A stretch of DNA of 64,000 nt from Niveispirillum sp943370215 (GCA_943370215.1 CALRQC020000004.1:141293-205292); one strand, 5' to 3'. Counted from the stretch's first letter, positions 18,023-28,006 are shown. Notes: generated by a model from the letters alone, not told the origin. Made by a program: numbers and translations.

Positions 18023-21000
18023 TCACAACTCCAAAACCTCCACCACCCCCTGCAGGGACTTGATGGCGGCACGGCCGGCGCTGTCGATCTGGAAGGTTTT
18101 CGGCAAGGCAATCTCCACCTCCCGCAGGGCATCCACTTCCACCGCCAGCATCACCTTGCCGCGCCCCGGCGGCAGGCGGGACAGGGTGTTCTTGATGCCC
18201 TCCACGGCGCGCACATCATCCACCAGAATGCGCAAGCCAGCGGCGGTCTTGGAGACCTCCTCCTCCAGCAACTGCACGCCGTGGCAGGTCAGGCGGATTT
18301 CCTCCCCATTGCGCTGGGCATCCACCGATACAAGCACGGCCTTGCCGGCCTCCAGCATCTCCCGGCTCTGGGCCAGGGTTTCCTGGAACAGGGTCACCTC
18401 GAAAACGCCGGTGGCGTCCGACAGGGTGACGAAGGCGAAGCGGTTACCGCTTTTGGCCGTGCGTTCCTGGCGGGCCACCACGATGCCAGCCATCTTGTAG
18501 CGGGTGGATTTGGCATCGCGCATGGCCTTGGGCAGATCGGCATGTTTCACCACCCGCATCCGGGTCAGGGCGGGCGCAAACGTATCCATCGGGTGGGCCG
18601 AGAGATAAAAGCCAATCGCCTCGAACTCGTGCCGCAGCTTTTCCAGCGGTTCCCAATCCGGCACTTTCGGCAGGTCCGGGGCCTTCAGCGCCTCGGTGGC
18701 ACCGAACAGGCTGGCCATGCCGCTTTCCCGCTGCTGCGCTTCGGCCTGGGCGTAGCGCAACACGGTTTCCAGCCCGGCGAACAATTGCTGGCGGTTGCGC
18801 GACAGGCTGTCAAAGGCCCCCGCGCAGACCAGCTTTTCCATCATCCGCTTGTTCATCACTGTATGATCAACACGGCGGGCGAAATCGAACACATCCTTAT
18901 AGGGGCCATTGGCGCGGCGCTCGGCCACCACCGATTCCATCGCCTGCGCCCCCACCCCCTTGATGGCGGCCAGGGCATAGCGCACGGCCCGGCTGCCATC
19001 GGGCAGGGTTTCCACGGCGAAGCGGGCGGCAGAGGCGTTCACATCCGGCGGCAGCAGCTTGATCCGCAAGCGCATCAGCTCCTGGCGGAACTGGTTCAGC
19101 TTGTCGGTATTGCCCATATCATAGGTCATGGTGGCGGCCATGAACTCGACCGGGTAATTGGCCTTCATGAAGGCCGTCTGATAGGCCACCAGCGCATAGG
19201 CCGCCGCGTGGGATTTATTGAAGCCGTAACCGGCGAACTTGTTCACCTGATCGAAGATCAGACCGGACTGTTCTTCCGGCACGGCCAGCTTTTCAGCGGA
19301 ACCGGCAATGAATTTCGCCCGCTCCTTCTCCATCTCCTCCTTGATCTTCTTACCCATGGCGCGGCGCAGCAGGTCAGCACCGCCAAGGCTGTAGCCAGCC
19401 AGCACCTGGGCGATCTGCATCACCTGTTCCTGATACACCATGATGCCGAAGGTCTCCTCCAGGATCGGCTGCAAGGCCGGGTGCATGTAATCCGGTTCTT
19501 CCTGCTTGAATTTCACCTTGATGTATTTGGGGATATTATCCATCGGGCCGGGGCGGTAGAGCGAGACCAGTGCGATAATATCCTCAATCCGGTTCGGCTT
19601 CATGCGGCGCAGCACGTCGCGCATCCCCGAACTTTCAAGCTGGAACACCCCGGAACTCTCGGCCCGGCCCAGGATGTCGTAGGACTTCTTGTCCTCCATA
19701 TCCAAATCCAGCAGATCCAGTTCCGGGCCCAGATCGCGCACATGGTCGACCGCCGTTTTCAGCACGGTCAGCGTCTTCAGGCCCAGAAAGTCGAACTTCA
19801 CCAGACCTGCCAGTTCGACATATTTCATGTTGAACTGGGTGACCGGCATGTCTGACCGCGGGTCGCGGTACATCGGCACCAACTCATAGAGCGGACGGTC
19901 GCCGATCACCACGCCGGCGGCGTGGGTGGAGGCGTGGCGGTAGAGCCCTTCCAGCCGCAGCGCGATGGTCAGCAGGCGGGCCACCGTTTCATCCCCGCGC
20001 TGCATTTCCTGCAATTGCGGCTCCCCGTCCAGCGCCTGTTGCAGGGTGACGGGGTTGGCGGGGTTGTTGGGGATCAGTTTGCAGATACGGTCCACCTGAC
20101 CATAGGGCATCTGCAACGTGCGCCCCACATCGCGCACCACGGCGCGGGCCTGCAGCTTACCAAAGGTGATGATCTGGCCGACCTTGTCATACCCGTATTT
20201 CTGCTGAACATATTTGATCACCTCTTCCCGGCGATCCTGGCAGAAATCGATATCGAAGTCGGGCATCGACACGCGTTCCGGGTTCAGGAAGCGTTCGAAC
20301 AGCAACCCATAGCGGATCGGGTCCAGGTCGGTGATCAGCAATGACCATGCAACCAGCGATCCGGCACCCGAGCCACGGCCCGGCCCGACGGGAATGCCGT
20401 GGTCCTTGGCCCATTTGATGAAGTCCGACACGATCAAGAAGTAGCCGGGGAACTTCATCTTGATGATGGTTTCCAGCTCGAAATCCAGCCGTTCCCGGTA
20501 TTCCTTCTCGATCTTCTCCTTCTCATCCTGCGCCATGCCGCTGGTGAACACATATTTGTTCAGGCGGTAGGTCAGGCCGTCATGCGCCTGGATGCGCAAT
20601 TCATCGGGCTCCTCACGCCCGCCCTCGCTGGCAAAGGGCGGCAGGATCGGGTTCACCTTGCGCGGCATGTAGGCGCAGCGCCGGGCGATGACGACGGTAT
20701 TGTCCACCGCCTCCGGCAGATCGGCGAACAGTTCCCGCATCTCGGCGGCGGTCTTGAAATAATGCTGCGGGGTGACGCGGCGGCGATCCTCCTGCATCAC
20801 ATAGGCACCATCGGCGATGCAGAGCAGCACGTCGTGCGCCTCGTACATGTCCGCCGTGGCGAAATAAGCATCGTTGGTGGCGACCAGCGGAATATCGTGC
20901 CCATAGGCCAGATCGATCAGATCGGGCTCCACCTTGGCTTCCGCCTGGCCGATCGGCCCTTCGGCATGGCGCATCAACTCAATATAAAGTCGGCCTGGGA

Positions 21001-21601
21001 ACAGGGTTTTCAGCTTTGCCAGCAGGTCCAGCGCGTGGGGCTTCTGCCCATCCAGCAACAGCCGGTTCAACCCGCCGCCGACCCCGGCGGTCAGGCAGAT
21101 CAACCCGTCGGTCAGCCCCTCCATATCCTCCAGTGATACCTGGGGCAGCAGGCCGGGATCGGTATCCATGAAGGCCTTGGAGACCAGCCGCATCAGGTTG
21201 CGGTACCCCTGCTCGCTCTGCACCAGCAGGACAAGCTGGTCGGCCCCCGGCCCCAGCACCCTTCCCGCCACCTTTTTCAAGGGACCGAAGGGGGTGATCC
21301 ACATCTGGCAGCCGATGATGGGCTGGATACCATCGTCGGATGCCGCCATAGCGAATTCCAGGCAGCCGAACAGGTTGCCGGTATCGGTGACGGCCACCGC
21401 CGGGAAGCCGTGCTTCTTGCACAGCTTCACCAGCTCCTTGGGCTTGATCGCCCCTTCCGCCAGGGAATAGGCGGAATGGACACGCAGATGGATGAAACCG
21501 GGGTCGGACAAGGCGGCAACGATCAGGCTACGGAGCGGGATTGATCCAGACCCTACCGCAAAGCAGGGGCCGGATGCGACTCCCCCATCCGTCTGATGCA
21601 T
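18023..21601 (-). CDS. dnaE: DNA polymerase III subunit alpha
   Basis: About 1190 residues, the replicative polymerase. The PHP domain starts with HLRVHSAYSLAEGA, the polymerase active site shows the PDFDIDF aspartates, tandem HhH motifs follow (KGVGAQAMESV), and a C-terminal OB fold is present (MAGIVVARQERTAKSGNRFA). Family similarity begins at residue 32 (SDPGFIHL); the 31 preceding residues are unlike other DnaE. A TTG at 21511 is therefore an alternative start, although neither it nor the ATG at 21601 has a strong ribosome site. The usual lol-dnaE neighbourhood is interrupted here by four other genes. Confidence 0.96.
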   Translation of the reverse strand: MHQTDGGVASGPCFAVGSGSIPLRSLIVAALSDPGFIHLRVHSAYSLAEGAIKPKELVKLCKKHGFPAVAVTDTGNLFGCLEFAMAASDDGIQPIIGCQMWITPFGPLKKVAGRVLGPGADQLVLLVQSEQGYRNLMRLVSKAFMDTDPGLLPQVSLEDMEGLTDGLICLTAGVGGGLNRLLLDGQKPHALDLLAKLKTLFPGRLYIELMRHAEGPIGQAEAKVEPDLIDLAYGHDIPLVATNDAYFATADMYEAHDVLLCIADGAYVMQEDRRRVTPQHYFKTAAEMRELFADLPEAVDNTVVIARRCAYMPRKVNPILPPFASEGGREEPDELRIQAHDGLTYRLNKYVFTSGMAQDEKEKIEKEYRERLDFELETIIKMKFPGYFLIVSDFIKWAKDHGIPVGPGRGSGAGSLVAWSLLITDLDPIRYGLLFERFLNPERVSMPDFDIDFCQDRREEVIKYVQQKYGYDKVGQIITFGKLQARAVVRDVGRTLQMPYGQVDRICKLIPNNPANPVTLQQALDGEPQLQEMQRGDETVARLLTIALRLEGLYRHASTHAAGVVIGDRPLYELVPMYRDPRSDMPVTQFNMKYVELAGLVKFDFLGLKTLTVLKTAVDHVRDLGPELDLLDLDMEDKKSYDILGRAESSGVFQLESSGMRDVLRRMKPNRIEDIIALVSLYRPGPMDNIPKYIKVKFKQEEPDYMHPALQPILEETFGIMVYQEQVMQIAQVLAGYSLGGADLLRRAMGKKIKEEMEKERAKFIAGSAEKLAVPEEQSGLIFDQVNKFAGYGFNKSHAAAYALVAYQTAFMKANYPVEFMAATMTYDMGNTDKLNQFRQELMRLRIKLLPPDVNASAARFAVETLPDGSRAVRYALAAIKGVGAQAMESVVAERRANGPYKDVFDFARRVDHTVMNKRMMEKLVCAGAFDSLSRNRQQLFAGLETVLRYAQAEAQQRESGMASLFGATEALKAPDLPKVPDWEPLEKLRHEFEAIGFYLSAHPMDTFAPALTRMRVVKHADLPKAMRDAKSTRYKMAGIVVARQERTAKSGNRFAFVTLSDATGVFEVTLFQETLAQSREMLEAGKAVLVSVDAQRNGEEIRLTCHGVQLLEEEVSKTAAGLRILVDDVRAVEGIKNTLSRLPPGRGKVMLAVEVDALREVEIALPKTFQIDSAGRAAIKSLQGVVEVLEL

Positions 21602-21655
21602 CTGGTATGCTGATCAAACCTTGACCATCGCCCCCGCCCGCCAACAGGAAATGGC

Positions 21656-22231
21656 ATGACCGACAGTCACGATCTGCTGACATCCATCCTGGCGAAATCA
21701 CCCCTGATCGGGAAAATTCTGGCCAATTGGAACCGGGTTGCCCTGCCCAACGGTTGGCTGGCTGCGGGGGCCGTGGCACAGACGGTGTGGAACAATGCCT
21801 TCGGGCTTCCCCATGATCACGGCATCAACGATATCGACATCGTCTATTTCGACGCCGATGATCTTTCCGCCGACGCGGAACAGGCGCACGCCAGCCGGAT
21901 CAGGGACATATTCGCCGATATACCGGTCTGGAAGGATGTGAAAAACCAGGCGCGGGTCCATCTCTGGTACCAGGGCAGCTTCGGCTATCCCATTCCCCCT
22001 TATCGGTCGATCACGGAAGCGGTGGCGACCTTCCCCACGACGGCCACCACAGTGGCGGTCCGCCCGCAGGGCAATGGGCTGGAGATATGTGCGCCCTATG
22101 GGCTGACCGATCTTCTGGCACCGCTGGTGCGACCAAACCAGAGACAGATTACACGCACTATTTATGAGAAAAAGGCTGCCCGCTGGGCCGCACTCTGGCC
22201 TGAACTGACCATAAAGAAATGGGATGAATAG
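21656..22231 (+). CDS. Nucleotidyltransferase family protein (PF06042-like)
   Basis: 191 residues. The glycine-rich G-A-V-A-Q-T-V-W segment, followed by N-D-I-D-I-V-Y-F-D with its metal-binding aspartates, is the hallmark of the NTP_transf_6 (DUF925) family of predicted nucleotidyltransferases. The substrate is unknown. The ATG at 21656 has an AGGAA site. It is divergent from dnaE and may share a promoter region of about 54 bases with it. Confidence 0.78.
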   Translation: MTDSHDLLTSILAKSPLIGKILANWNRVALPNGWLAAGAVAQTVWNNAFGLPHDHGINDIDIVYFDADDLSADAEQAHASRIRDIFADIPVWKDVKNQARVHLWYQGSFGYPIPPYRSITEAVATFPTTATTVAVRPQGNGLEICAPYGLTDLLAPLVRPNQRQITRTIYEKKAARWAALWPELTIKKWDE

Positions 22232-22331
22232 CACTATTCATCCAACGCAGAATGGAACGGTTACAAGGAATTCAACTGCGCCCTTCTCCACAATTCTACT
22301 GTCGTTTCTTCACCACAATCAGCCCAATTCC

Positions 22332-22712
22332 TTATCTTTTAAATTCGCGCAGTAGCCGGCGCATCCACAGGCCACAGCCGATATCCGTGGCGGCGACCAG
22401 CAGCAGCCAGAGCATCCCCCACAGGGTCAGATGGCCCCAGCCGATGCCCAGCAGCGCCAGGGTGCAGGCCCCGGCAGCAAAGGCCAGCAGCGGCGCCAGC
22501 CCCACGGCATGGCTGCGGGACAGCAGCCAGAGCACGCCGCCCAAGGCAAAACAGGAAAGCCCCAGGCCACGTATCAGCCAAGTGATTGCTGGAATGGCCA
22601 CCAACTGCGGATCGGCGAAAACCAGGGCCACGATCATGGCATAAATCCGCACCGCGCGTTGGGCAGCATCGGCTGAGACGGTGAAAGGCTGGTTTTGCTC
22701 ACTGAGAATCAT
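22332..22712 (-). CDS. Small four-helix membrane protein, unknown function
   Basis: 126 residues with four hydrophobic segments at about 22-40, 44-63, 70-90 and 92-112 and a basic C-terminus (RRLLREFKR), as expected for an inner-membrane protein with its tail in the cytoplasm. I recognise no family. It follows the signal-peptide gene at 22805-23539 in the same direction, with a 92-base gap. Confidence 0.6.
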   Translation of the reverse strand: MILSEQNQPFTVSADAAQRAVRIYAMIVALVFADPQLVAIPAITWLIRGLGLSCFALGGVLWLLSRSHAVGLAPLLAFAAGACTLALLGIGWGHLTLWGMLWLLLVAATDIGCGLWMRRLLREFKR

Positions 22713-22804
22713 GGCATCCTCCCGGCAAGGCGAGAATGATGCCCTGTTTCAACGCTTCCTGCAAAGGGGCCGGGGCAGCGATCTGCCGCCCCGGCCACAC
22801 GCGC

Positions 22805-23539
22805 TTACTGCTGATCGTTCACCACCTGCCAGACCCCGTCCGGCATCCGGCAGGCCGTGCCATAGGCATCTTCCGCACGACCACCGATCATCACCGTCTG
22901 CTGGAATTCCCGGCAATAGGAACCGGTGGCGGTGCGCCCCTCCCGCACAGCCACCACTTGGCCATTGGCCCCGCTGTCCGACCAATAGATCGGCTGGCCG
23001 ATGGGGGCGGCAGTGGCGCGGATCTGGGCATCTTCCAGGGCGCGCTGCTGGTTCTCATTGATATTGTTCAGCATGGCGAGCGTGATGCCGGTCAGGCCCA
23101 GCCACAGCAGGGCGTCATCGTCGCGGCGATAGTGACCATAACCATTGTACCAATGGCCATAGGGGCGGACCACCACCACATCCCGGTAAACCCGGCGACG
23201 CTCCGGCGGGATATAGTAATTCACCACCGGGCGACGGTCATGCTCCCACCAGCCCGGCGGCGGGCCGGGGGGCGGGCCGGGGCGGTAAATATGCACGTCC
23301 TCATGGACATAGACATCCCGGCGCCGGTCCGGCCCGTGCCAGTCGCGGTCACGGTCACGGTCACGGTCACGGTCACCATGCCAGTCCCGATCGCGGTGCC
23401 AATCCCGGTCGTCATCATGATGGCCGTGCCAACCCCAGCCCCGATCATCATCGCCCGGGCGCGCGAAGGAAGGCGGCACCACAAGGCTGAGCACAAGGCC
23501 GGCCGTCGCGGCGATGGCAGTGAAAGGGCGGATACGCAT
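22805..23539 (-). CDS. Exported protein with Asp/Arg/His-rich low-complexity region
   Basis: 244 residues. A signal peptide (about 1-26, ending SFA-RPG) is followed by a low-complexity stretch rich in D, R, H and W (about 30-75), a Pro/Gly-rich linker, one hydrophobic segment (about 148-163) and a C-terminal domain. That domain carries a single Cys-containing strand motif, Y-C-R-E-F-Q-Q, and G-T-A-C-R-x-P-D-G-x-W, the end motif of rickettsial 17-kDa surface-antigen-like proteins. It is probably a periplasmic or outer-membrane-associated protein; metal binding by the His/Asp tract is a guess. Five exact copies of a six-base unit code part of the DR tract. Confidence 0.68.
   Translation of the reverse strand: MRIRPFTAIAATAGLVLSLVVPPSFARPGDDDRGWGWHGHHDDDRDWHRDRDWHGDRDRDRDRDRDWHGPDRRRDVYVHEDVHIYRPGPPPGPPPGWWEHDRRPVVNYYIPPERRRVYRDVVVVRPYGHWYNGYGHYRRDDDALLWLGLTGITLAMLNNINENQQRALEDAQIRATAAPIGQPIYWSDSGANGQVVAVREGRTATGSYCREFQQTVMIGGRAEDAYGTACRMPDGVWQVVNDQQ
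23346..23375. repeat. Five tandem copies of CGGTCA
   Basis: Five perfect hexamer copies lie inside the D/R-rich coding region of the exported protein and code (on the minus strand) for alternating Asp and Arg. Slippage in steps of six bases would lengthen or shorten the DR tract without shifting the frame. Confidence 0.85.
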
Positions 23540-23664
23540 GGTAACCTCACCATAACAGGCCCGACAGGGGGGCCTTGATCAGCGTCAAGATGAACCGCGC
23601 TCACGGCAAAATCTGGGCATGATCAGGGTGAAGAAGCGGTTTCACGGCCCCTACCCCCTTTTCG

Positions 23665-24543
23665 TTACCCCGCCGACCAGCCGGCCCAAAGATGCGCCGT
23701 TGCCAGCGACCGCCAGGGCGCGAAACGGCGCATCATCTCCCCCTGTTCTACGGGCGTGGGGCGCCTTTCCATGCGATTGAAATTCTGCAAGGCTGCTGCC
23801 AGCCCAGCGTCACCCAGGGGGGCGATATCCGGCATGGCGCAGGCCCGCAACAGCACATAGGCGCGTGTCCAGGGGCCGATGCCCTTGATACCGGTCAGCG
23901 CCGCCTCTGCCGCATCGGGGGCCAGATGCGGCAGGCTTTCATAATCCACCCCTGCACTGGCGGCAGTGATCAGATAGGCCGCCTTGGCGCGGGAGAATTT
24001 CAGCCGGCCCAACAGGTCCGGGTCCAGGGCGGCAATCCCGTCCGGCGTGGGGTGGGCCTTCATGCCCGACGGATGGTCCAGCCCCGCCAGTTCAATCAGC
24101 GTGCGGCGCAATTGCCCGGCAAAGCGCAAATTCACCTGTTGGCCGACAATGGCCCAACATAGGGCTTCAAACACACTGGCCGTCTGGGGCAGGCGCAGGC
24201 CGGGGCCACAACGGGACAGCAGGCGCGCCACCTCCCCATCTTCTGCCGCCAGTGCCTCAAACCCTGCCCCATCCAGGGACAAGCCCAGCATTCGGCTGGC
24301 GGCATCGGCCAAGGCCGCCGCCTCCCCCGCACTCAGGTCTGCCGGGTCGGCGGAAAGCCGTGCAACATCGGCCCCGATCTCAATCTCCAGCCGGATGGCA
24401 CGGCCGGCCGGGGCCAGCAGCTTGGTGATGCGGTTGCCCACCACCCGTTCCGACAGCCCGTCCGGATCGCGGCCATGATAGGCCAGCACCCAATCGGCGC
24501 GGTATCCCGCCGGCAAATCCAGGTCCGGCAGCGCGCCCGCCAT
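23665..24543 (-). CDS. alkA: DNA-3-methyladenine glycosylase II (AlkA family)
   Basis: 292 residues. This base-excision repair glycosylase removes alkylated purines. The helix-hairpin-helix motif LTGIKGIGPWTRAYVLL is followed by the catalytic aspartate in PLGDAGL, at the spacing seen in AlkA. The W-A-I-V-G-Q-Q-V-N segment of the core is also present. The ATG at 24543 lies one base after the lolD stop, so it is likely cotranscribed with the lol genes. The N-terminal regulatory (Ada) domain found in some fusions is absent. Confidence 0.86.
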   Translation of the reverse strand: MAGALPDLDLPAGYRADWVLAYHGRDPDGLSERVVGNRITKLLAPAGRAIRLEIEIGADVARLSADPADLSAGEAAALADAASRMLGLSLDGAGFEALAAEDGEVARLLSRCGPGLRLPQTASVFEALCWAIVGQQVNLRFAGQLRRTLIELAGLDHPSGMKAHPTPDGIAALDPDLLGRLKFSRAKAAYLITAASAGVDYESLPHLAPDAAEAALTGIKGIGPWTRAYVLLRACAMPDIAPLGDAGLAAALQNFNRMERRPTPVEQGEMMRRFAPWRSLATAHLWAGWSAG

Positions 24544-24544
24544 C

Positions 24545-25258
24545 TCAGCGTTCCACCAGCACGCCGTCGCGCATTTCCACCACCCGGTCCATGCGCTGGG
24601 CCAGTTCCATATTATGGGTGGCGACCAGGGCACCCAGCCGGGCCCCGCCCGCCGCTTCCCCGCGCACCAGTTGCTGGAACATGGCGAAGACCGCTTCCGC
24701 CGTATGCAGATCCAGATTGCCGGTCGGTTCATCGGCGATCAGCAGGGCCGGGCGGTTGGCCAGCGCGCGGGCAATGGCCACGCGCTGCTGTTCCCCGCCC
24801 GACAGCTTGGCCGGGCGATGGTCCGCCCGCGCCGCCAGCCCCACCCGCTCCAGCAGTTCCCGCGCGCGGATTTCCGCCTGTTTACGGGCCACACCAGCAA
24901 TCATCTGCGGCAGCACGATATTTTCCAGGGCGGAGAATTCCGGCAGCAGATGGTGGAACTGATAGACAAAGCCGATGCGGTCCCGGCGCAGCGCCGTGCG
25001 CCCAGCATCATCCAGGGAAGACGCCACCTGGCCGGCAATGCGGATTTCCCCACCATCGGCCCGTTCCAGCAAGCCAGCGATCTGCAACAGGGTGGATTTG
25101 CCGGCCCCGGACGGGCCGACCAGGGCCACCAGTTCGCCCGCCTTCACGGCGGCATTCACGCCGCGCAGCACATCCAGCCGCTTTTCCCCTTGCGCGAAGG
25201 AGCGGCGGATACCGTTCAGGGAAAGCACAATATCGGTGCCGTTCATCGCCTCACTCAT
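24545..25258 (-). CDS. lolD: Lipoprotein-releasing ABC transporter ATP-binding protein LolD
   Basis: 237-residue ATPase of the complex that extracts outer-membrane lipoproteins from the inner membrane. The Walker A GPSGAGKST, the signature LSGGEQQRVAIARA, the Walker B LLIADEPTGNLD and the H-loop ATHN are all intact. The ATG at 25258 overlaps the stop of the upstream permease gene by eight bases, showing coupling to its partners. Confidence 0.94.
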   Translation of the reverse strand: MSEAMNGTDIVLSLNGIRRSFAQGEKRLDVLRGVNAAVKAGELVALVGPSGAGKSTLLQIAGLLERADGGEIRIAGQVASSLDDAGRTALRRDRIGFVYQFHHLLPEFSALENIVLPQMIAGVARKQAEIRARELLERVGLAARADHRPAKLSGGEQQRVAIARALANRPALLIADEPTGNLDLHTAEAVFAMFQQLVRGEAAGGARLGALVATHNMELAQRMDRVVEMRDGVLVER

Positions 25259-26507
25259 AACGCAGCGCCTCCACAGGGTCGAGCCGGGCAGCCCGCCAGG
25301 AGGGGTAAAGGGTGGCCACAAAGGACAGGGCGACGGAGGACAGCGCCACCAGCGCCACCTGCACCGGGTCCGTCCAGCTTGGCAGGGTGGACAGGTAATA
25401 GATATCGGCGTTGAACGGGTCGGTGCCCGTCAGGGCCTGCACCAGTTGGCGCACATCTTCCACATGGTGGGAAGCCAGCACGCCCAGCGCCACCCCGGCC
25501 GCCGTGCCGGCAATGCCGATGGAGGCACCGGACAGCAGGAAGATGCGCAGCACCATGCCGCTCCCAGCCCCCATGGTGCGCAGGATGGCGATTTCCCGCC
25601 CTTTGTCCTGCACCATCATGATCATGCCGGAAATGATGTTGAAGGCGGCCACGATGACGATCATGGCCAGGATCAGCGTCACCACATTGCGCTGGGTTTC
25701 AATGACACTGAAGAAAGCGCCATTCACCTGCTGCCAATCCTGCGCCAGCAAGGGTTCCGACAGGCTGGCGCTGACCGCCGGGTGCATCCCCGGTGCCTTG
25801 GCCGGATCATCCAGCATCAATTCCAGCGTGGTGACAGTATCGCCCAGTTCAAAGAAACCTTGCGCGGCGGGCAGGTCCATCAGCACCAGGGTGGCATCAA
25901 ATTCCGACACGCCCAGCGCCAGAATGCCAACCACCGGGAAACTGCGTGAGCGGGGTGCCCCTTCCGTGCCGATGCGGGGGCTGAGCAGGGTGATACGGTC
26001 GCCCAGCTTGATACCGCCCCGTTCGGCCAGCTTGGCCCCGATGGCCACCCCGTCGCCTGCCGGCAGGATGCCTGCCTTCAGGGAACCGGCGAAGGCCGGG
26101 CGGCGGGCAATATCCGCCGCGTTCAGCGCCTTGACCAGCACGCCGCCGGCATAATCACGGATGGAAAGCAGCCCCTGCCCGTCAATGGCCGGCATCACCC
26201 CCGCCATGCCGGGCAGGGCCGACAGGCGGCGCATCTCATCGCCCGGCGGCACGAAGGGGCCATTGGGGGAATAGACCATCAAATGGCCCTGGAAGCCCAG
26301 CACGCGGGACAGCAGATCGCGCTGAAACCCGTTGAACACCGCAAGCGACACCAGCAGCGTCGCCACACCCAGCGTGATGCCCAGGAAGGAGAAACCGGCA
26401 ATGACGGAGATGAAGCCTTCCTGCCGCCGGGCCCGCAGATAGCGCCCGGCGATCCAGCGTTCCACAGCGGAGAACATGCCGCCTGCCTTCTGTTTGGTCT
26501 CAGCCAT
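25251..26507 (-). CDS. LolC/LolE-family lipoprotein-releasing permease (second copy)
   Basis: 418 residues. One N-terminal membrane helix (about 38-60), a large periplasmic domain (about 65-275) and three C-terminal helices make up the MacB/FtsX fold of LolC/E. Its start overlaps the stop of a second homologue by eight bases (ATGGCTGA). The two paralogues share the N-terminal block RYLRARRQEG-SVIAGFSF. Together with LolD they would make a heterodimeric LolCDE. Which one is functionally LolC and which LolE cannot be decided here. Confidence 0.9.
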   Translation of the reverse strand: MAETKQKAGGMFSAVERWIAGRYLRARRQEGFISVIAGFSFLGITLGVATLLVSLAVFNGFQRDLLSRVLGFQGHLMVYSPNGPFVPPGDEMRRLSALPGMAGVMPAIDGQGLLSIRDYAGGVLVKALNAADIARRPAFAGSLKAGILPAGDGVAIGAKLAERGGIKLGDRITLLSPRIGTEGAPRSRSFPVVGILALGVSEFDATLVLMDLPAAQGFFELGDTVTTLELMLDDPAKAPGMHPAVSASLSEPLLAQDWQQVNGAFFSVIETQRNVVTLILAMIVIVAAFNIISGMIMMVQDKGREIAILRTMGAGSGMVLRIFLLSGASIGIAGTAAGVALGVLASHHVEDVRQLVQALTGTDPFNADIYYLSTLPSWTDPVQVALVALSSVALSFVATLYPSWRAARLDPVEALRYE

Positions 26508-27738
26508 GGCGCAGTGCCTCCACCGGGTCCAGGCGGGCGGCCCGCAGGGCGGGATAGATCGTCGCCCCGATGGACAGGAACAGGCCCAGCCCCAGCACCA
26601 GCATCACCTCCCCCCAATCAATGATGGCGGGCAGGCCGGTCAGAAAGGCGATCATCGGGATATTGGCCGCCCCGGGCAGCGATGACAGCGCCGCGCCAAT
26701 GGCCTGCACATTCAAGGTCAGCACCAGCCCCAGGCCAAAGCCGATCAGCGTGCCGAACGCCCCGATGGAGGCACCGGCCAGCAGGAACACCCGCAGGATG
26801 GAACGCTGTGCCGCGCCCATGGTGCGCAGAATGGCAATCGCCGCCGATTTGCCGCGCACCAGCATGACCATGGAGGAGATGATATTGAAGCTGGCCACCA
26901 GGATGATCAGCGTCAGCACAATGAACATGGCCACCCGCTCCACGCCCAAGGCCGTGACCAGGGAGCCATTGGCCTGCCGCCAGTCAGTGACGCGATAGCC
27001 AGGACCGACCGCCGCCGACAGGCTGGCATGGAGGGCGGTGACATCCTGCGGGTTCTGCACAAAGACATCGATGGCGGTTGCCTGTTCCGGCAGACGGAAG
27101 AAACTCTGCGCCGCCCCCAGCGGCATATACAGGCTGGCGGCATCCTGATCCGGCATCCGCACATCCACCACCGCATAGACGGGGAAGGATTTGCGCCGCA
27201 GCATGGTGCCGAACGGGGTGGGCGTGCCCTTGGGGCTGATCAAGGTCACCTCTCCACCGACCGAAATACCCAGCGTGCGCGACAGGCCAAAGCCCAGCGC
27301 CACCCCATCATCCCCCAGATCGGGCAGGCCCCTTATGACCGAACTGCCGACAATGGGCCGGCGCTTGAAATCCTCCGGCAGCAGCCCGCGCACCTTCACG
27401 CCGGTGGCGCGGCCATTGACAGTGGCCATGGTCTGGCCTTCCACCACCGGCATGGCCATCACCACGCCCGGCGTGGCCGCCAGCTTTTCCACCAGGATCG
27501 GATAATTGGGGATCGCCCCACCATCGCGGGTAATGCTGGCATGGGCGCCAATACCCTGGATGCGGGCCACCAGTTGCGCCCGGAACCCGTTCATCACCGA
27601 CATAACGATGATCAGCGTCGCCACCCCCAGCGCCACCCCGACAAAGGAAAAGCCGGCAATCACCGACACCGTGCCTTCCTGCCGCCGCGCCCGCAGGTAA
27701 CGGAAGGCGACCATGCGTTCAAACGGCGTGAAGATCAT
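26500..27738 (-). CDS. LolC/LolE-family lipoprotein-releasing permease (first copy)
   Basis: 412 residues with the same layout: one N-terminal helix (about 25-48), a periplasmic domain and three C-terminal helices in an FtsX domain, ending in the shared LDPVEALRHG tail (LDPVEALRYE in the neighbour). It is the first gene of the lol-alkA operon. Most alphaproteobacteria carry one such permease beside LolD; here two diverged copies lie in tandem. Confidence 0.9.
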   Translation of the reverse strand: MIFTPFERMVAFRYLRARRQEGTVSVIAGFSFVGVALGVATLIIVMSVMNGFRAQLVARIQGIGAHASITRDGGAIPNYPILVEKLAATPGVVMAMPVVEGQTMATVNGRATGVKVRGLLPEDFKRRPIVGSSVIRGLPDLGDDGVALGFGLSRTLGISVGGEVTLISPKGTPTPFGTMLRRKSFPVYAVVDVRMPDQDAASLYMPLGAAQSFFRLPEQATAIDVFVQNPQDVTALHASLSAAVGPGYRVTDWRQANGSLVTALGVERVAMFIVLTLIILVASFNIISSMVMLVRGKSAAIAILRTMGAAQRSILRVFLLAGASIGAFGTLIGFGLGLVLTLNVQAIGAALSSLPGAANIPMIAFLTGLPAIIDWGEVMLVLGLGLFLSIGATIYPALRAARLDPVEALRHG

Positions 27739-28006
27739 GGGCTCTCAAAAGGCAAGGGGCACCGTATCGGGCGGGTTTAGCCTTGCTTATAGGCGGAAAT
27801 GGGGCGGGGGCGGAAGGGGGTGGGTGGTGTCCCGCAACAAGCACATCCAGGCTGCCGAGGCCAAACAGCAATTCCCGCACGGCCCCGCCGCGATTCCATC
27901 TTTCGGATTAATTCGATAGGGAGATTCCCGCCCGCAATAATGGCTGTTTGACAGCCGACCTGTGCAACCGGATCATCATGCCGCCAACCGCCAGACGGGA
28001 CGATCC

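Noticed and set aside
17984..19855. 623-codon plus-strand frame opposite dnaE
   Set aside because: It lies wholly on the complementary strand of the dnaE polymerase core and shows only His/Gln/Gly-rich shadow composition.
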